This document shows positions 24,188 through 35,970 of a stretch of DNA of 64,000 bases, one piece after another. Origin of the DNA: Allacma fusca (Eukaryota > Arthropoda > Collembola > Symphypleona > Sminthuridae); assembly GCA_947179485.1 (NCBI GenBank), contig OX359247.1, positions 56,331,131-56,395,130 of the forward strand, given 5' to 3'. Numbering within the stretch: position 1 is the first letter of the stretch; every line of letters starts with the position of its first letter. A model generated the notes under the pieces. It made no database searches and was not told the origin of the DNA. It worked only from the letters and a program-made list of their open reading frames with translations. A program made the translations under genes and the position numbers.

Positions 24188-26204
24188 ATGAATGAATCAC
24201 AAAAACGGCGATTTCGTAGAAAAGTTCAACGTCAAGTGTATAGTGAACGAATACAGCTACAGACACTCCAACAAATCCAAACAACCCCCATTGAAAACCA
24301 TAAGCAACCATCTGGAAGTGACTCCGTGATATTTGAAACAACAGATAATTATGTGTACAATTTTTCAGAACATGGTGAATCTGATATTTGTATAAGTTCT
24401 GAAATTCAAGTTACGAATAAAGTGTCTGAAAATGCAAGTGAAAGTGAATGTAGTGATGAAGAAGAAATTGAAGATTCCATTATTTCTAATTTTGCTAAAA
24501 TATGTATCGAGCACAAACTAAAGCATGTGGCTATTAATGCTATTTTAAAACTCTTCAGACAACACGAATGCTTCAAACAATACCCAAAAGATGCTCGAAC
24601 TTTGCTTCGAACTCCAAGGAATTCCGAGATAGAAGTAATGGAGCCTGGAAAATACATGCATTTTGGAATTGCGACCAATTTGGAACGCGAAATCAATTTA
24701 ACTGAAGACAACGTTGAAAATATAGTTTTACAGCTGGCTACAGACGGCATTCCTCTAACTAAAAGCACTAACTCTCAATTCTGGCCCATCATGGGATGTG
24801 CTTTAAATTTGGCTTCTAAGCCTTTCATCATAGGAGTATTTTGCGGTACCAGTAAACCCAAAAGCAGCAGCATATTCTTGCGTAAAACGGTCTCTGAGCT
24901 GAAAACTCTCATGGAAAACGGTCTTATGTGTAATGATAAAAAGGTGTCAATTATTTTACATTCAATTGTGGCAGATTCCCCGGCAAGGTCATTTATAACC
25001 GAAACCAAAGGACATACAGGCTATTTTTCATGTTTGAAGTGTACTATTGAAGGAGAGTATTACAAAAACCGAGTTATCTTCCCAATGGTTTCTTGTCCAT
25101 TTAGAACTAATGGCGATTTTCGGGCAAAATGGGATGAAAATCACCATATAGGAACAAGTGAGCTTGAGAATTTAGACTGATATTGTAAATAGGATTCCAT
25201 GTGAGTACATGCATCTTGTTTGCCTCGGTGTTGTCAAGAAAATAGTTCGTCTTTGGTTGCGTGGATCGATTCAACACTTCCGACTATCAGGAGCACAAGT
25301 TGACCTGCTTTCAACGAATTTGAAAAACCTTTCAGTAAGCATTACTAAAGAGTTTCAGAGAAAGCCCAGGTGTGTGCGTGAAATAGACAGATGGAAAGCG
25401 ACCGAATGTAGGCAGTTTTTGTTGTATACTGGCCCTATAGTACTTGAAGAAATTTTACCCGAAGAGTATTACACCCACTTTATGTGTCTTCACGTTGCAA
25501 TCACTATTTTGATTGACTCTAAAAAATATAAAAACTATAATGCTTACGCACAAGAACTACTCATGTTCTTTATAGAAACATTTGCATCACTATATGGTAA
25601 AGAGCACATGAGTTCAAATGTTCATTGTTTGTCTCACCTAGCCTCGTACTCAAAGGACCTTGGCCCTCTCGATGAATTTGCTGCATTTAAATACGAAAAT
25701 TACCTAGGATTAATTAAATCATATCTTCGAAACAGCTCTAACCAAATTCAGCAGTTACGCCGTCGGATTGTTGAACGGGAACAATTTCTTACACCCGCGG
25801 AAGAATTTTCAAGTAAATATGCGGTGTTTGGAAAATATGATCCGGATGTTCAAGACGTTAACTTGTGCTACTATAAAATATTAAAAACTCAAAACGCGGA
25901 ATTTCGTATTTTTCCACCAAACAATGTGTGCCTATTAAAAGATGGCACAATTTTAGAGTTAAAGAAAATATTTCATCCCAGTTCCAATCCCAGTTGCATT
26001 TTTATTATGGGTGTCAAAGCAAGTACACGTGAATTATTTTACAGAAAACCCTGCGATTCTGTCTTGATGAATTGCTTTGTGATTCGCTCATTTGAACCTG
26101 AAGTGAATAATTGGCCTGTGAATGCAATTTCTCAAAAATGCCTCAAGTTTGCTTACAAAAATGCTCTCTCAGTTATAATTCCAATAGTTCACAGTGTCAT
26201 TTAA
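24188..26204 (+). pseudogene. tnp2/CACTA-like transposase with one frameshift
   Basis: The start chosen is the Met of MNESQKRRFRRKVQ at 24188, just after an AG; GTAAG at 24147 could be the donor of a 5' UTR intron. Recognisable segments are DGIPLTKSTNSQFWPIMG, the GHTGYFSCLKCT Cys pair, YMHLVCLGVVKK and WKATECRQFLLYTGP. This is the pattern of the transposase-like proteins that recur by the dozen in cnidarian and arthropod genomes and resemble plant tnp2. The first half stops at 25178-25180 (...ELENLD, then TGA). One extra base at about 25178 shifts the frame, and the second half continues at once in the next frame through 26204. No other break was seen, so this is a single young lesion or a sequencing error. 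About 670 residues in total. A basic N-terminus and an acidic Glu/Ser stretch near residues 85-105 precede the catalytic part. Confidence 0.8.
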
Positions 26205-26210
26205 TTGCAG

Positions 26211-27954
26211 ATGTTTAGCATTATTAAATTTCCCGAGGATGGAGACTCAACGGCAATTGTTCCTTCAACTTCGCTAACTGCAGACAAGTTATCAACAAAA
26301 TGGCCTCCTTTCAAATCTGCTCAGAAGATTGATTTCTGTGTTAGATCTTGTGAAACCCCTGGCGAAAACTGGTCAGATGAGATTTGTCGAGTTATAAAAC
26401 CTTACGGTACATTACTAGTTATTACACTATTATTTTAATTTTGTACTGAAGTCCTTTGGTCGTATCTAATCCATTGCAATTATGTTTGCAGATAATTATG
26501 ATTTTGCAAGAAGGTATGCTTTACCCCGTTCAACTATAACTTCTGATTTGAGTGACATGGAAGACGTAATCTCTCCTAAGCATCCACGAAAAAAAAATCC
26601 AAGACAAATTGATAACGTCAACAATTACCAGGTATCAGTGAAACTCCCCTCACGGAAACCGATTCAAAAAACTTTGGTGACTTTGCCAACTCCACCTGTA
26701 CCAGTATCATGTAATACAACTCTTAACTGACCAGTCATTTTAATAATGTGTAGATTCATTTATGTTTCAGTTGTTTGTAAATCATTCATTTGGAACAATA
26801 TAAAGTACGGTTATTTTTGTTTTTAGTTTCTGAGAAAGAACCAACCATCGAATTCCCCGCTGAATGCATTGCTCGCAAAACTATGGAAACTGGAAACTCA
26901 TTGTCTTACCCTGACAATTTGGACAGTGTTGTTTTGGAAACTGAATCAAATATCATTTTTACGTTTGAGAAATCAACTCAAACAGAACAGCACGGATTCT
27001 CAGCGTGTACTGATTCAGGTAAAATATTTTGTTAATTAAATTAAATTGTACTTATGCTTCTTCAATGAGGTACAAAATGGAACTAGTTAGTTCAGCAATA
27101 TCTTCAGCAAATGTGAAATTAATGTACATACTCAAATGTTATCCCTGAAATATTTTTACATATTCTATTTCAACTTTGTTTTAATAGTACCGTGAATTTG
27201 TTTGTAACAGATTTTCAAGCTTGTGGTGCGAAAGTTTGCGGAGATTAAAACAGCTGTAGACCAAGTTCGTGATTTGGCCTTGAATGCACATTATGCTCAA
27301 GATAGTTTGGTTCACGATGCTGAAACCCGATGCAACGGCTGGGATGGGATACTACCCATTAATTCCATTTCTGACTGGAAGACTTTTGATGACTCGCTTC
27401 TTGAACCAGCAAAGCAAAAAAGCATTGTAAAATTTAATTTCTTATAAAATTTCGAATTTATAAGCATTTTTATGAGTCATGCCGTTATTTTTACATTTTT
27501 TGTTATGATTAGTTGCAGGTTTTAAAATATCAAGGCGGTGAGGATTTACGGGATTCTGTGACGAGAATGCTTAAAGAAGTTTTGACGGATACTGTTGCGG
27601 CTAAGTATTCTTGGAAAGGGGGCAAAGGCAAAATGAAATTCCATTGCCTAAACATTGTACCATTAGTTGCAAGTATGTTCTTTTATTTTTCCTACAGTTG
27701 AAATCATAACCTGAAAATGTTTACATTTTACTATAGGTTTGGCTATTTTTATTTTAGGAGCCATACATGGGCATAGGAAGAAGTCAGTCCAAGCCGCAAC
27801 TTTAGCGGAAGTGGAAAAAGTTATTATCGCATACATCGTCCACGCTTCTGATCGTCTTAAGAAGAAAGCTCAAAAGTTCCACAAAATGCAAGGCCAAATA
27901 GTTGATTTCAGCGACGAACAAGAATCAGCTTCAGCTATAGACCATCAAGACTAG
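26211..27954 (+). CDS. DUF4806-type accessory gene of the transposon
   Basis: Six small exons read 26211-26406, 26492-26710, 26827-27018, 27211-27426, 27519-27671 and 27758-27954, with introns of 85-190 nt. The first ATG follows a TTGCAG directly, 7 nt after the transposase stop, so it may instead be an internal exon of a joint transcript. The N-terminal exons (WPPFKS, then YDFARRYALPRSTITSDLSD) match the leader often found before this domain. The C-terminal half (LKYQGGEDLRDSVTRML, LTDTVAAKYSWKGGKGKM) fits the DUF4806 pattern. The function of DUF4806 is unknown; co-residence with a transposase suggests an accessory role (inference). The junction between exons 3 and 4 is off by one phase in my reading, so one boundary is wrong or there is a lesion. 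Confidence 0.7.
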
Positions 27955-28510
27955 ATAGAACATATCTTCTGTTTTAATCGATATTTTGTTGACGCAATGT
28001 AATGGTGAATGTTTTGGTTACTTACTTCGTCTGAATAGAAGTTCTCATAAGAGTTAATACTATTTGGGTTACTGCTTAATCTTTTACTTTTTCCTGCCTC
28101 AGTGGTGCAATTAGTCTTTGTTAGTTTTGGAATTTGAATAATAAACATTGCGTATGCTAGTAATTTACAAGTACATAATGTTGTTATTCCTCTGCAGACA
28201 AGACTGGAAATTGAAATGCATTTAAACATATATATGGTTTCATTTAACTACTGAATTTGAAAATATTAAATATGTATTTTAATGTTTAAAATAAAACGAA
28301 AAAATATCGCCGTTACATCGTCAAATATCCCTGGCGTGTCTACATGGCGTACATTGGGATGATGTAGCGACATCCGAAACCCGGACATTTGGCTGTCGTG
28401 ACGATATTGTGGCGATATGAATTCGTTTTATTTCCACATTGTAGAGATAATCGCCTTCACGGTTACAAATATTGCATCGATATCTTCACGATATCGCTGT
28501 GCTAGCTGGG

Positions 28511-31190
28511 TTTTGTATAAAACTAGACTACAATGTATAAAATGCAAATACAGTATCTTAAGCATGATGTGTACTTAATTTGCACGTTTACATGTTTTTC
28601 CTAGTCTGAAATCGAATGTAACATCAGTTTGGGCCTTCTACACGTAAATGCAGCATATGAAATGCAGATTGAGTAGGAGTATTGAAATTTGTGTTTTTGT
28701 CGAGAGACTTACTAGAACAGATACTTTGAGAGAATTTTGAGCTTTTATATCACTTTCTATATGAAACTCGCTGTTTAAAATGTAACCTATAATAATTAGT
28801 GGAGTAAAATTAAATGTGAAAATATACACTTTTATCAAAGGCGATTTTGCCCTACAGTAAACACTTGCTTGCACAATCACTTAAGTCAAATTTATTGGTT
28901 ATTTATGGTTTTTTTATTTTATTTTATTTTTTGAAATGATCTAAGCACAATGCATTTCGAATGTGTCATAAATATAATCTAGTTTTATTTACAATATATG
29001 CAATACTAGTGAATGCAGGTTGTCTCGAATAAAAACTAATCAAAATATTTCAACAAAATAATGCATGCAGTTTGTAAACATATTATAGAACCCGTGCAAG
29101 TACATGCCGCTCAACTGCATAATAATACGAGCAGAGCTGGAGTATTCGAAAAATACGGATACAATTCTGATTAAAATTAATCCTAACGGATTCCAATCCC
29201 AATTCAAATGTATTTTTTTCATAAAATGAAAATTCCAATTCAATTTATTCAAATATTTTGTATGAATCCCAATATAATTCTAATACTTTAGTTATTAAAT
29301 ATTAATACCCGGAGGTACTAGAGTCCCGAAGTATATCGTAACTTTGCAACTAAAAAGCCAGAAAGTGTCTAAATTCGGCAATTATGAATGAAAAGAAGCC
29401 AGGGGATATGCCAGACCATTTTATAAAGGCATTACTGCTTAATCTACACAAGTAGCATAACCGTATATATGACGTGTTGATTCACCTTGTTTTTCAGAGA
29501 AATCCTAGTAGTCAAAAAACGTGAGCTGCATGCTCTTTCCCCTGAAATAGGCCCCTTTCCCAAATCAGAAAATTACTGACAAATTAATTAATTTCCTATA
29601 GATTGCAGCGAATTCATTCCGTAAAAAATAAGTTTCGTTGCTTTGCGCCATTTTGTGGAGTCAAACATAATCCCAAATTTTGTATTCCAAAACAAATTTT
29701 AAGATTCCGATTCGAATTACCAGCCCTGAATACGAGAAATTGCACAACTATACTTCTCAGGAATTCTTTATAGGGTGAGCACTAAATAGTGTAACTAAAT
29801 CAAAATTATAATACTTATTTAAGAAATCGCAAAACTGTTCTGCCCCTGAATTCCAGTAAAACAGATCCGAAGTAAAATTTTAATACAATAGTTTTTAACT
29901 AATTATTGAATTTGTGTCACTCGGGCAAACAAAAATGCACACTGCACTATTCAATCCTAGCGGCAGCATCAACAAATCTAATAGCAACCTACTCCTCCGC
30001 CTCGTATGTATTCTCATCAGTGTTATATTTATTTCGGATCCATTTGTGTACTCTGCGGCTTACCTCGAAGAATCAGAGGGTTTGTTACTCTTTGGGGATT
30101 TTCTCAATTTTAAAGCCACCTTTGTGACAAAATACAAATTTGTTTACATGCAGTTTTACGTTTTAGCAGTTTTTTTCAGATTTTTAAAAATTAATTCCAT
30201 CATCGTAGTTCAAAATCTGTCGATACAGCGATCAAGAAATTAAAGTAAAGTCATAGCTTTACAATTTTGCTTACAGCTTTGATGCTTTTGATTTACAGAA
30301 TTGTTTTTAAATAAGCGAAATTCGGAAAGGTTTTGATTTCCTCATCTGTCTTACTATTTCCTCGGTTACTAACCCAGGCACCTGATTGGCAGCTCGCTGG
30401 TAAGCCATGAAATTTTCAACTACAGCTTAGGTTATTTTATTTTTGTAAATCCAGTAAATAATTAATCCTTTAATAATATTCTTATCCAAAATGCCGGCCC
30501 TGCCAAATTTTTAGAGGGAAATGTAGAAAATTGAGAAATGCAATATTTATTTTACCGCTCTCCTTCAATGGGTTGATGGGAGAAAAGTACCACAATTTGT
30601 AAATAATTTTATAATCTTTTGCATTTTTTGGTTTGCATTCAAATATCCATGTATCATCGGTGGAAACGGAAGAAGGATTGCGTGAATTGTCTATTTAAAT
30701 CAAAAAAGTATACACGTTTTGTTGTTTAAAAATAAAATGTGTCAAGTGCAACCCTCAGCAACACCAAATTGGCTGCATACAATTTTCGCTCAAATCATAA
30801 CAAAATTAGCATATGTGGGACATACTAAAAGATTAGTGGTACTGTGTAGTAATGTACGGTATGGCCGACGTGATGGTACAGGTGGGGTATTTCGGGTTAA
30901 GAAAGGAGTAAGTAAATAACTCCAGAAACTCTCACTACCTTGCTTCGTCGTGTACAAGTAGGGTACGTGAGCTATCTTTATCTGTATCTTGTAACCGCGG
31001 GGCCGTTATGTACATGGAGGGCGATCGAGCACGAAAAGGTTACACATTTATTAGACTCGATATATATTATTTATACTAATATATATTGATCCATATTGAT
31101 TATACATATTAAGCCATCGATTTCTGTTCATTCATTTTTTTGCAGTGAATTTATTGTATTCTACTTCAGCTGTGTTTATTATTTCTGAAA
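28511..31190. other. AT-rich stretch without a convincing gene
   Basis: About 2.7 kb with no recognised domain. The only candidate is a plus-strand frame at 29935-30243 whose N-terminus (MHTALFNPSG) is followed near residue 20 by a hydrophobic run (LLLRLVCILISVIFIS) resembling a signal anchor. It has no recognised homology and could be chance. Confidence 0.45.
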
Positions 31191-31229
31191 AAAATTACAG
31201 TCCGTATGAAATTCCGGCAACTGTGTCAC

Positions 31230-31710
31230 TTTCTCGAACATATCAAGTATAAAAGCATTATTGAGATTTACGAGGTTGTTAAACGTCAGCTGAGAAGTTG
31301 TCACAATTTTTTTTCGAAATTTTGAAAAATGCTATTTTATTGTTAATATCATGTGTTCGAGCATTCATGAGTTGCACCAGACTATCCAAAGAAGGTTCAG
31401 AAATTTAAAAGGTTTTAAAACGTTTTTAAAATTTTAAAAAATGCTAATTTTCTTCATCATATCACATATTGGAGCCTTGTTGAGTTGTACGAGGTTGTAA
31501 AATGTCAGCTCAGAAGTTTTCGAAATCTCAGTAACTTTTTCGAAATTTTGAAAAATGAAAATCCTTTTGCGCATAATTATATGTATGCATGTACGTATTT
31601 TTATATATTCCATATCACATATTGGAGTTTTATCGAGTTGTATGAGGCTGTCGACAACCCAGAAGTTTTCGAAATTACAACTTTTTTTCAAAATATTGAA
31701 AAATTAAAAC
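31230..31710. repeat. Degenerate satellite-like tandem repeat, about four units
   Basis: Units of roughly 90-160 bp recur with the order: CATATTGGAG-like word, GAGTTGTACGAGGTTGT, CAG(C/A)TCAGAAGTT, then TTTTTCGAAATTTTGAAAAAT. Four diverged copies are visible. The frames on both strands here are by-products of the repeat. Confidence 0.65.
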
Positions 31711-31718
31711 CCTGTAAC

Positions 31719-32252
31719 TAGGTGTGAGTATAAACAGACACCGAGACGAGAATCTCGTTTATCTCGTTTTTTATGCATCAACGAGACAGTAGGAGACATC
31801 TCGCTTTATTTAACGAGACTATCCTTGCAATTAAATCTTGTTTAAACCCATATCAAACTGGAAACAGGCGTGTTTTGCTATACCAATTTTCCTGATCAAG
31901 ACCTTTTTTTTAGTTCTCTGTGCTAGCGTTTATTGCGGCAGGTCTTTATTAATATTTTTAGGGCTTTCATATTGTCAAATTGTATGGTCCAAACCAAAAA
32001 ATAAATATTTTGCGCCTTGAGACTATTCCGATTAGTGAAATTTAAAAAATTGGTGTGTTCTCCCACCAGAATTTGAGCAGGCTACAATGAAAATGCATAT
32101 ATTTCCACATAAAAACCATGTTTTTGCCCCGTATCGTTTGTCTCGTGCGTTGCTTACTCTCGCTACTCTCGTTCTCAAAATATTTCGTATTTTTTTCAGA
32201 AACGAGAACGAGACAAACGAGAATTTTAAAACCAACGAGATACTCACCCCTA
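31719..32252. mobile_element. hAT-like element with ACGAGA/TCTCGT interior
   Basis: A 534-bp element with ends TAGGTGTGAGTAT and, inverted, TAGGGGTGAGTAT. The flanking 8-mers CCTGTAAC and CCTGTTGC agree at 6 of 8 positions, as expected for an old 8-bp target duplication. The interior near both ends is crowded with ACGAGA and TCTCGT words. The several overlapping open frames come from this symmetry, not from genes. Confidence 0.65.
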
Positions 32253-32374
32253 CCTGTTGCACATCTGCATATAAAACTGCATCCAACGGTAGTGGTCTCA
32301 TGTCTGTAGGTATCCAGTCTAGAAGTTATAGTGAAGACAAACTCTGCCAGCCCTTCCACTGAGACGGTTCCAAT

Positions 32375-32712
32375 ATTGATGCCGATTTTATGAAACTGGT
32401 CTAGTCCAAAGCTCAGACCAAACCAGACCAAAGACCATGGTCGGGACTATGGTCCAGAAAACCATAGCGTGCATTTAAACAATCACATTTTATCCAGTCA
32501 AAATTTTGCTTAATCACCAGAAATGACTTTGTTTCTATGGATTTTGTTAACTCATAAATTGTTATTTTGTATACTTTTTCAATCATGGTCCTGTGGTCTG
32601 GTCCTGAAGCTGGACCAATTGTATCTGGTCTGGTCCAAGTGTTGGATAGGACCGGACCAGCCCATGAACGGACCATTATAAATGGTCCGGACCAGACCAT
32701 TGGCATCCGTAG
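32375..32712. mobile_element. Probable hAT-like MITE with GGTCTGGTCC interior
   Basis: A 338-bp interval crowded with GGTCTGGTCC/GGACCAGACC words in both orientations, flanked by GTTCCAAT and GTTCCAGT (7 of 8 identical). The short ends carry GATGCC in inverted orientation, but the terminal repeat is poor. Likely a decayed member of the same broad group. Confidence 0.5.
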
Positions 32713-33510
32713 GTTCCAGTATATCGCTTCGCTCATAAAAAGGGACAACGTGAGACTGTGTGCGAATAATGGCTCAAATGCTCGTATGACTAAATGCAAG
32801 CGTGTCAATAAGCCAGGCGGTACAACTTAGCTCTGCCGGGTACTAAATTACCCGGTATGGATAGTTCATCAGAGTTAAAGCTAGATCTATATAGTATCGT
32901 AAGAAATGCCTGTTTTTGAATTATTGGAGATTTTGGTTGATTTTATCAAGGCCCGGGTATCGTTCTACCCGGGTAGAGCCATATGAGCACTTCAATAATA
33001 ACTTATTTATATAGACACCGTGCTTGAAAATAAAAAAAATACATTGATTTGGGGCAAATTTTAAACGATTGGTCATTCCATTCGAAACATGATGCCCGCT
33101 TCGGATGCCCGGGTGAAACATTAGTTACCAAAATTAGATTCGGGATTGATGTTAAGCACAAAAGCATTTTAATTGGTACAAATCGGCATACAACAACTCT
33201 AGTAATGCATTTCTAAGCGGCCAAAAGCAGGCCTAGTATCATGTTACCCGATCGGTTTAAAAATAATAATTTAAGCTCCTAGTATGCCAGTGAACAAGTT
33301 TGCATCAATTCCGAGCCTCTAAAGCCCGTATTTAAGAAATAGCCTGGGGCGTATGAGTTCAATTTTCGGGTACAGTTATAATGCGGGGATGGTACATGGG
33401 TTTGGATTACGTTGTGGGTACGGGTACGAAAACTTTGTACTACATAGTAGTATCGATTGTGGTTTCTAGATTTGTTCTTCGCTTCAATTTTCCCCTTACT
33501 ATGTTTCAAA
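32713..33510. other. Repeat-derived spacer with CCCGGGTA words
   Basis: About 800 bp without a gene. Short CCCGGGTA/TACCCGGG words between about 32838 and 33115 and GGGTACGGGTAC words near 33410 suggest further remnants of palindrome-rich MITEs, but I cannot define ends or target duplications. Confidence 0.45.
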
Positions 33511-33514
33511 CTAA

Positions 33515-34050
33515 ATATATACTCTAATATAATAATGCTGGAGGTGAAAAACAATCGGTGAAATGGAATTGTTTTTTACGCAACAACGTAAGGTAGACGA
33601 ATGGGTGTCGCCTGTTCCAACAGTCGCTGTTGTTCTGAAAACACGAAGTTTAACACATGTGCAGTCAGTATTTGTAAATTGCCAAAAGTCATTTGTAAAT
33701 AATTTGTAAAAAAAAACACTTTCTGGTTCATTCGAATATAACATTATACGTGACTCAAGGCAGCAGAAAATTCATTAATGTAACATTGTGAAGACTCCTA
33801 GACGCACGGCTATATTCTCACGTGGATAGGTAAGAGTGAGTACAAATCTGTCGGAGGAATTTGGGACACCTAGGATTTTCATGTATTTATCATAACGGTA
33901 TATTTGAACGAACCCTCAAGCATTGCCTAGTATTCATATCCAACTTACCGAAAGGTAATTGGAATACTTCCGAAAAACAATTTGAGATCCACAAAGGACG
34001 GTCGGCACTCCGGGTGGTTCGGTTCCCAGCATTTTAATAGCATCCTTTAA
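33515..34050 (-). pseudogene. Orphan 3' end of a fourth RTK paralog (last two exons)
   Basis: The exon 34050-33949 encodes kinase subdomain XI: LLKCWEPNHPECRPSF, then DLKLFFG. It keeps a plausible acceptor and a GTAAG donor. After an intron of about 315 nt, a second exon from 33634 (beginning TTATVGTGDTHSS) corresponds to the RTK-2 tail exon ([13 protein letters not shown]). Order and strand match RTK-2, but nothing homologous to the preceding 17 exons is present upstream: bases 34090-35050 are retrotransposon gag. The RTK-2 stop is not conserved and the frame runs to 33511. Most likely a truncated duplicate; use as an alternative 3' end is very unlikely. Confidence 0.8.
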
Positions 34051-34326
34051 CTGGAAATATATAAATAATACATTGGCCGTAAGAGTAATTCCAATTTGGA
34101 ATAGTTTACGCCTTATGAGTTACATTCCGGGATGACTTGTGTAGCCTGATGATTTCCCTTCTTCACCAGGCTATTTAGTTTTCCGATCGCCAGTATTGGT
34201 CCTTGTTTGAAGGGTAGTGGTCACTGCTTGAATCGTAGATTGTATTCAGATGATTAAGTTGATCTGGGTTGTGATTAGTAAATTGCTGGTCGAGTTTTCT
34301 AAATTGTTGTTGAGTTGTAGGGTCGT

Positions 34327-35045
34327 TTATTTGTTGATATTGATTTTTTGGTTGCTGGTAAAGGTATTAGTTCCATTTAGCCATCGTTTGAAAGTATAGC
34401 AGTGACGTAGTTGGTGGGTATTTGTATTACAGAAAGAACAAGTGTGTGATGAGGTAGCTGAGCTAAAATCTGGTCTGTCGTGATAGGCATAATCGGAATT
34501 GTGGAATTGTAGTTTGGATGCATAGAATTCTAATTGTTTTTGAAATTGATCAATGGTACCGTCAGCGCCAAGTTTTAGTTGCAAATTCCAGGTTAGGTCT
34601 TGAGGTAGTCCTTGGTATAGGTAGTCCAGTTTACAAGAGTCGGTCATTGTAGGGTCTATACGTTTGAATGTACTTAATTTCTTATCGATATAATCACGGG
34701 CGTGTCCAGTTTCAGCATGAAATACAGTGGTTGAATCTTCTGTTGTAGCAATAACTTTATCATCTTTTTCTGAAAATGCATTCTGGATCCGTTGTTCAAA
34801 TTCTTTGAAACGTAGTTGGGAGTTAGTAATATTCAGATTTTCTAAAAACGCATCATTATAAAAGGTCCACCAATGTAAAGCGTATCCCTGTATAGAATAG
34901 AATCCATGTTCTCAAATTTCCATTTGTCGGTTAGTTTGAAGTGTGTACATCGGTCGTTCAAAGACTTTAGCCAAGTTTTGCATGATGATTGGCCATCATA
35001 GGTGGTGATTATGGAGAATATTTCGTTAGGTAAAAATGAAGTCAT
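34327..35045 (-). pseudogene. LTR-retrotransposon gag fragment with zinc knuckle
   Basis: The minus-strand reading starts with MTSFLPNEIFSIITTYDGQ at 35045 and continues, after a frame change near 34850, into a segment with GLPQDLTWNLQLKLG. It ends with a CX2CX4HX4C knuckle, CSFCNTNTHQLRHC (about 34390-34440), followed by a basic tail. This layout is a Gag nucleocapsid protein. No protease, reverse transcriptase or integrase is visible downstream, where orphan RTK exons appear by 34050, so the element is truncated. I cannot tell Copia from Gypsy or BEL from this piece. Confidence 0.7.
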
Positions 35046-35204
35046 GGTTAATATTTACGCTTGTCTGACAGGATGATATTGATGAAGGCTACGGGGTTGG
35101 CAGTGAGATATAATCAGGTTGCAGCGACTTCAACACTAGTTTTCTAAGTGTTTATAAATTTTGAAAAAATTGGGCAAGGATTTCCCCTAAATTTGCACTT
35201 TTTT

Positions 35205-35520
35205 GTATTTGTTAACCCGGAATAATCCGAAGATTCACCGTAGGTTAATAATATCCCGGAAAGTCAGGTGACCAAGCGTAGGATATTCACTGGGAAAATA
35301 AATTCTTGAGAAAATAACCCGGAAAGTCTAAAGACCTACCGTAGGTTATAAAAAATATAGAGTAGAAGTTTCCCGGTAAAAGTTATAAAAATCAACCGTA
35401 GAAACCAAATTTATTTATTTCAACCCGGAAAGTCGTATTTACCTACCGTAGGTTAAAATAATATATTGGGAGGATGTTAGTCCACCGGAAAGTCTGATGA
35501 CCTACCGTTGAAGACTAACT
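35205..35520 (-). repeat. Five-unit inverted-repeat array upstream of gag
   Basis: Five diverged units, 60-70 bp apart, each combining CCCGGAAAGTC with ACCTACCGTAGGTT or a close variant (for example near 35215, 35255, 35320, 35435 and 35485). ACCTACCGTAGGTT contains the palindrome CCTACGGTAGG or its near form. The array lies immediately 5' of the gag start, where the 5' UTR of the retrotransposon would be. Confidence 0.7.
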
Positions 35521-35784
35521 TTAAGAAACACTTAGATGAAGTACACTTTTATACAAATAAATGATGGTAAATGAAGCACTGGAATGTGTATGTGTACATG
35601 GCTCGGTAGGATATAAATATCAACCGTAGCTGCCGGAAGTAAAAAACTGGATTTTGTCTTCCGGGTGGGGGAGGGAGGGTGTGCACGTTTAGTAAAAAAA
35701 TGGCAATAAAATTTACGACAAGATGAAAGGAACGTTCACAAACACCGGCGCCTTGTAAGAGTATAAAATATATGAGTGAAATAG

Positions 35785-35870
35785 TGTAGGGTGGCTCAGT
35801 GGTAGAGTAGTAAAGATAGGTCAAGTTATGTCAAGAGCTGAACCAGGAATGATTCCCTTAATTTATTCAA
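35785..35870 (+). repeat. Possible tRNA-derived SINE or decayed tRNA
   Basis: GGGTGGCTCAGTGGTAGAGT matches a pol III A box (TGGCTCAGTGG). About 45 nt downstream, GGAATGATTCCC is a poor B box. No complete cloverleaf can be drawn by eye, so I do not call a tRNA gene. Confidence 0.3.
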
Positions 35871-35970
35871 CCGAATAGATCAGTCATTTAGTTAGCCAAG
35901 CATCGTGTAGTAAGTTTTGGTTAATACCTTTCATAATATTATAATTCATTATTTCTGAAACAAGCAATAA

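Larger units (their letters stand above)
23695..28510 (+). mobile_element. Autonomous-type DNA transposon, 4.8 kb, CACTA/tnp2-like
   Basis: Bounded by the inverted ends CCCAGCTAGCACA (left, 23695) and TGTGCTAGCTGGG (right, ending 28510). The first few hundred bases inside each end carry scattered ATATCGCC/GGCGATAT words, like the subterminal repeats of CACTA elements. Any target duplication is short: the flanks share only TT. Two genes lie inside in the same orientation: a transposase (24188-26204) and a spliced DUF4806-type gene (26211-27954). Superfamily assignment rests on the transposase resemblance and is moderate; that this is one transposon is strongly supported. Confidence 0.85.

Noticed and set aside
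24406..24768. A 120-residue minus-strand frame, and another at 24775-25008
   Set aside because: Both are antisense to the clearly homologous transposase frame.
32042..32431. Several overlapping open frames on both strands
   Set aside because: They arise from the ACGAGA/TCTCGT symmetry of the hAT-like element at 31719-32252 and have no protein-like composition.
35785..35870. tRNA gene
   Set aside because: An A box is present, but no convincing B box, anticodon stem or acceptor pairing can be drawn; kept only as a possible SINE.
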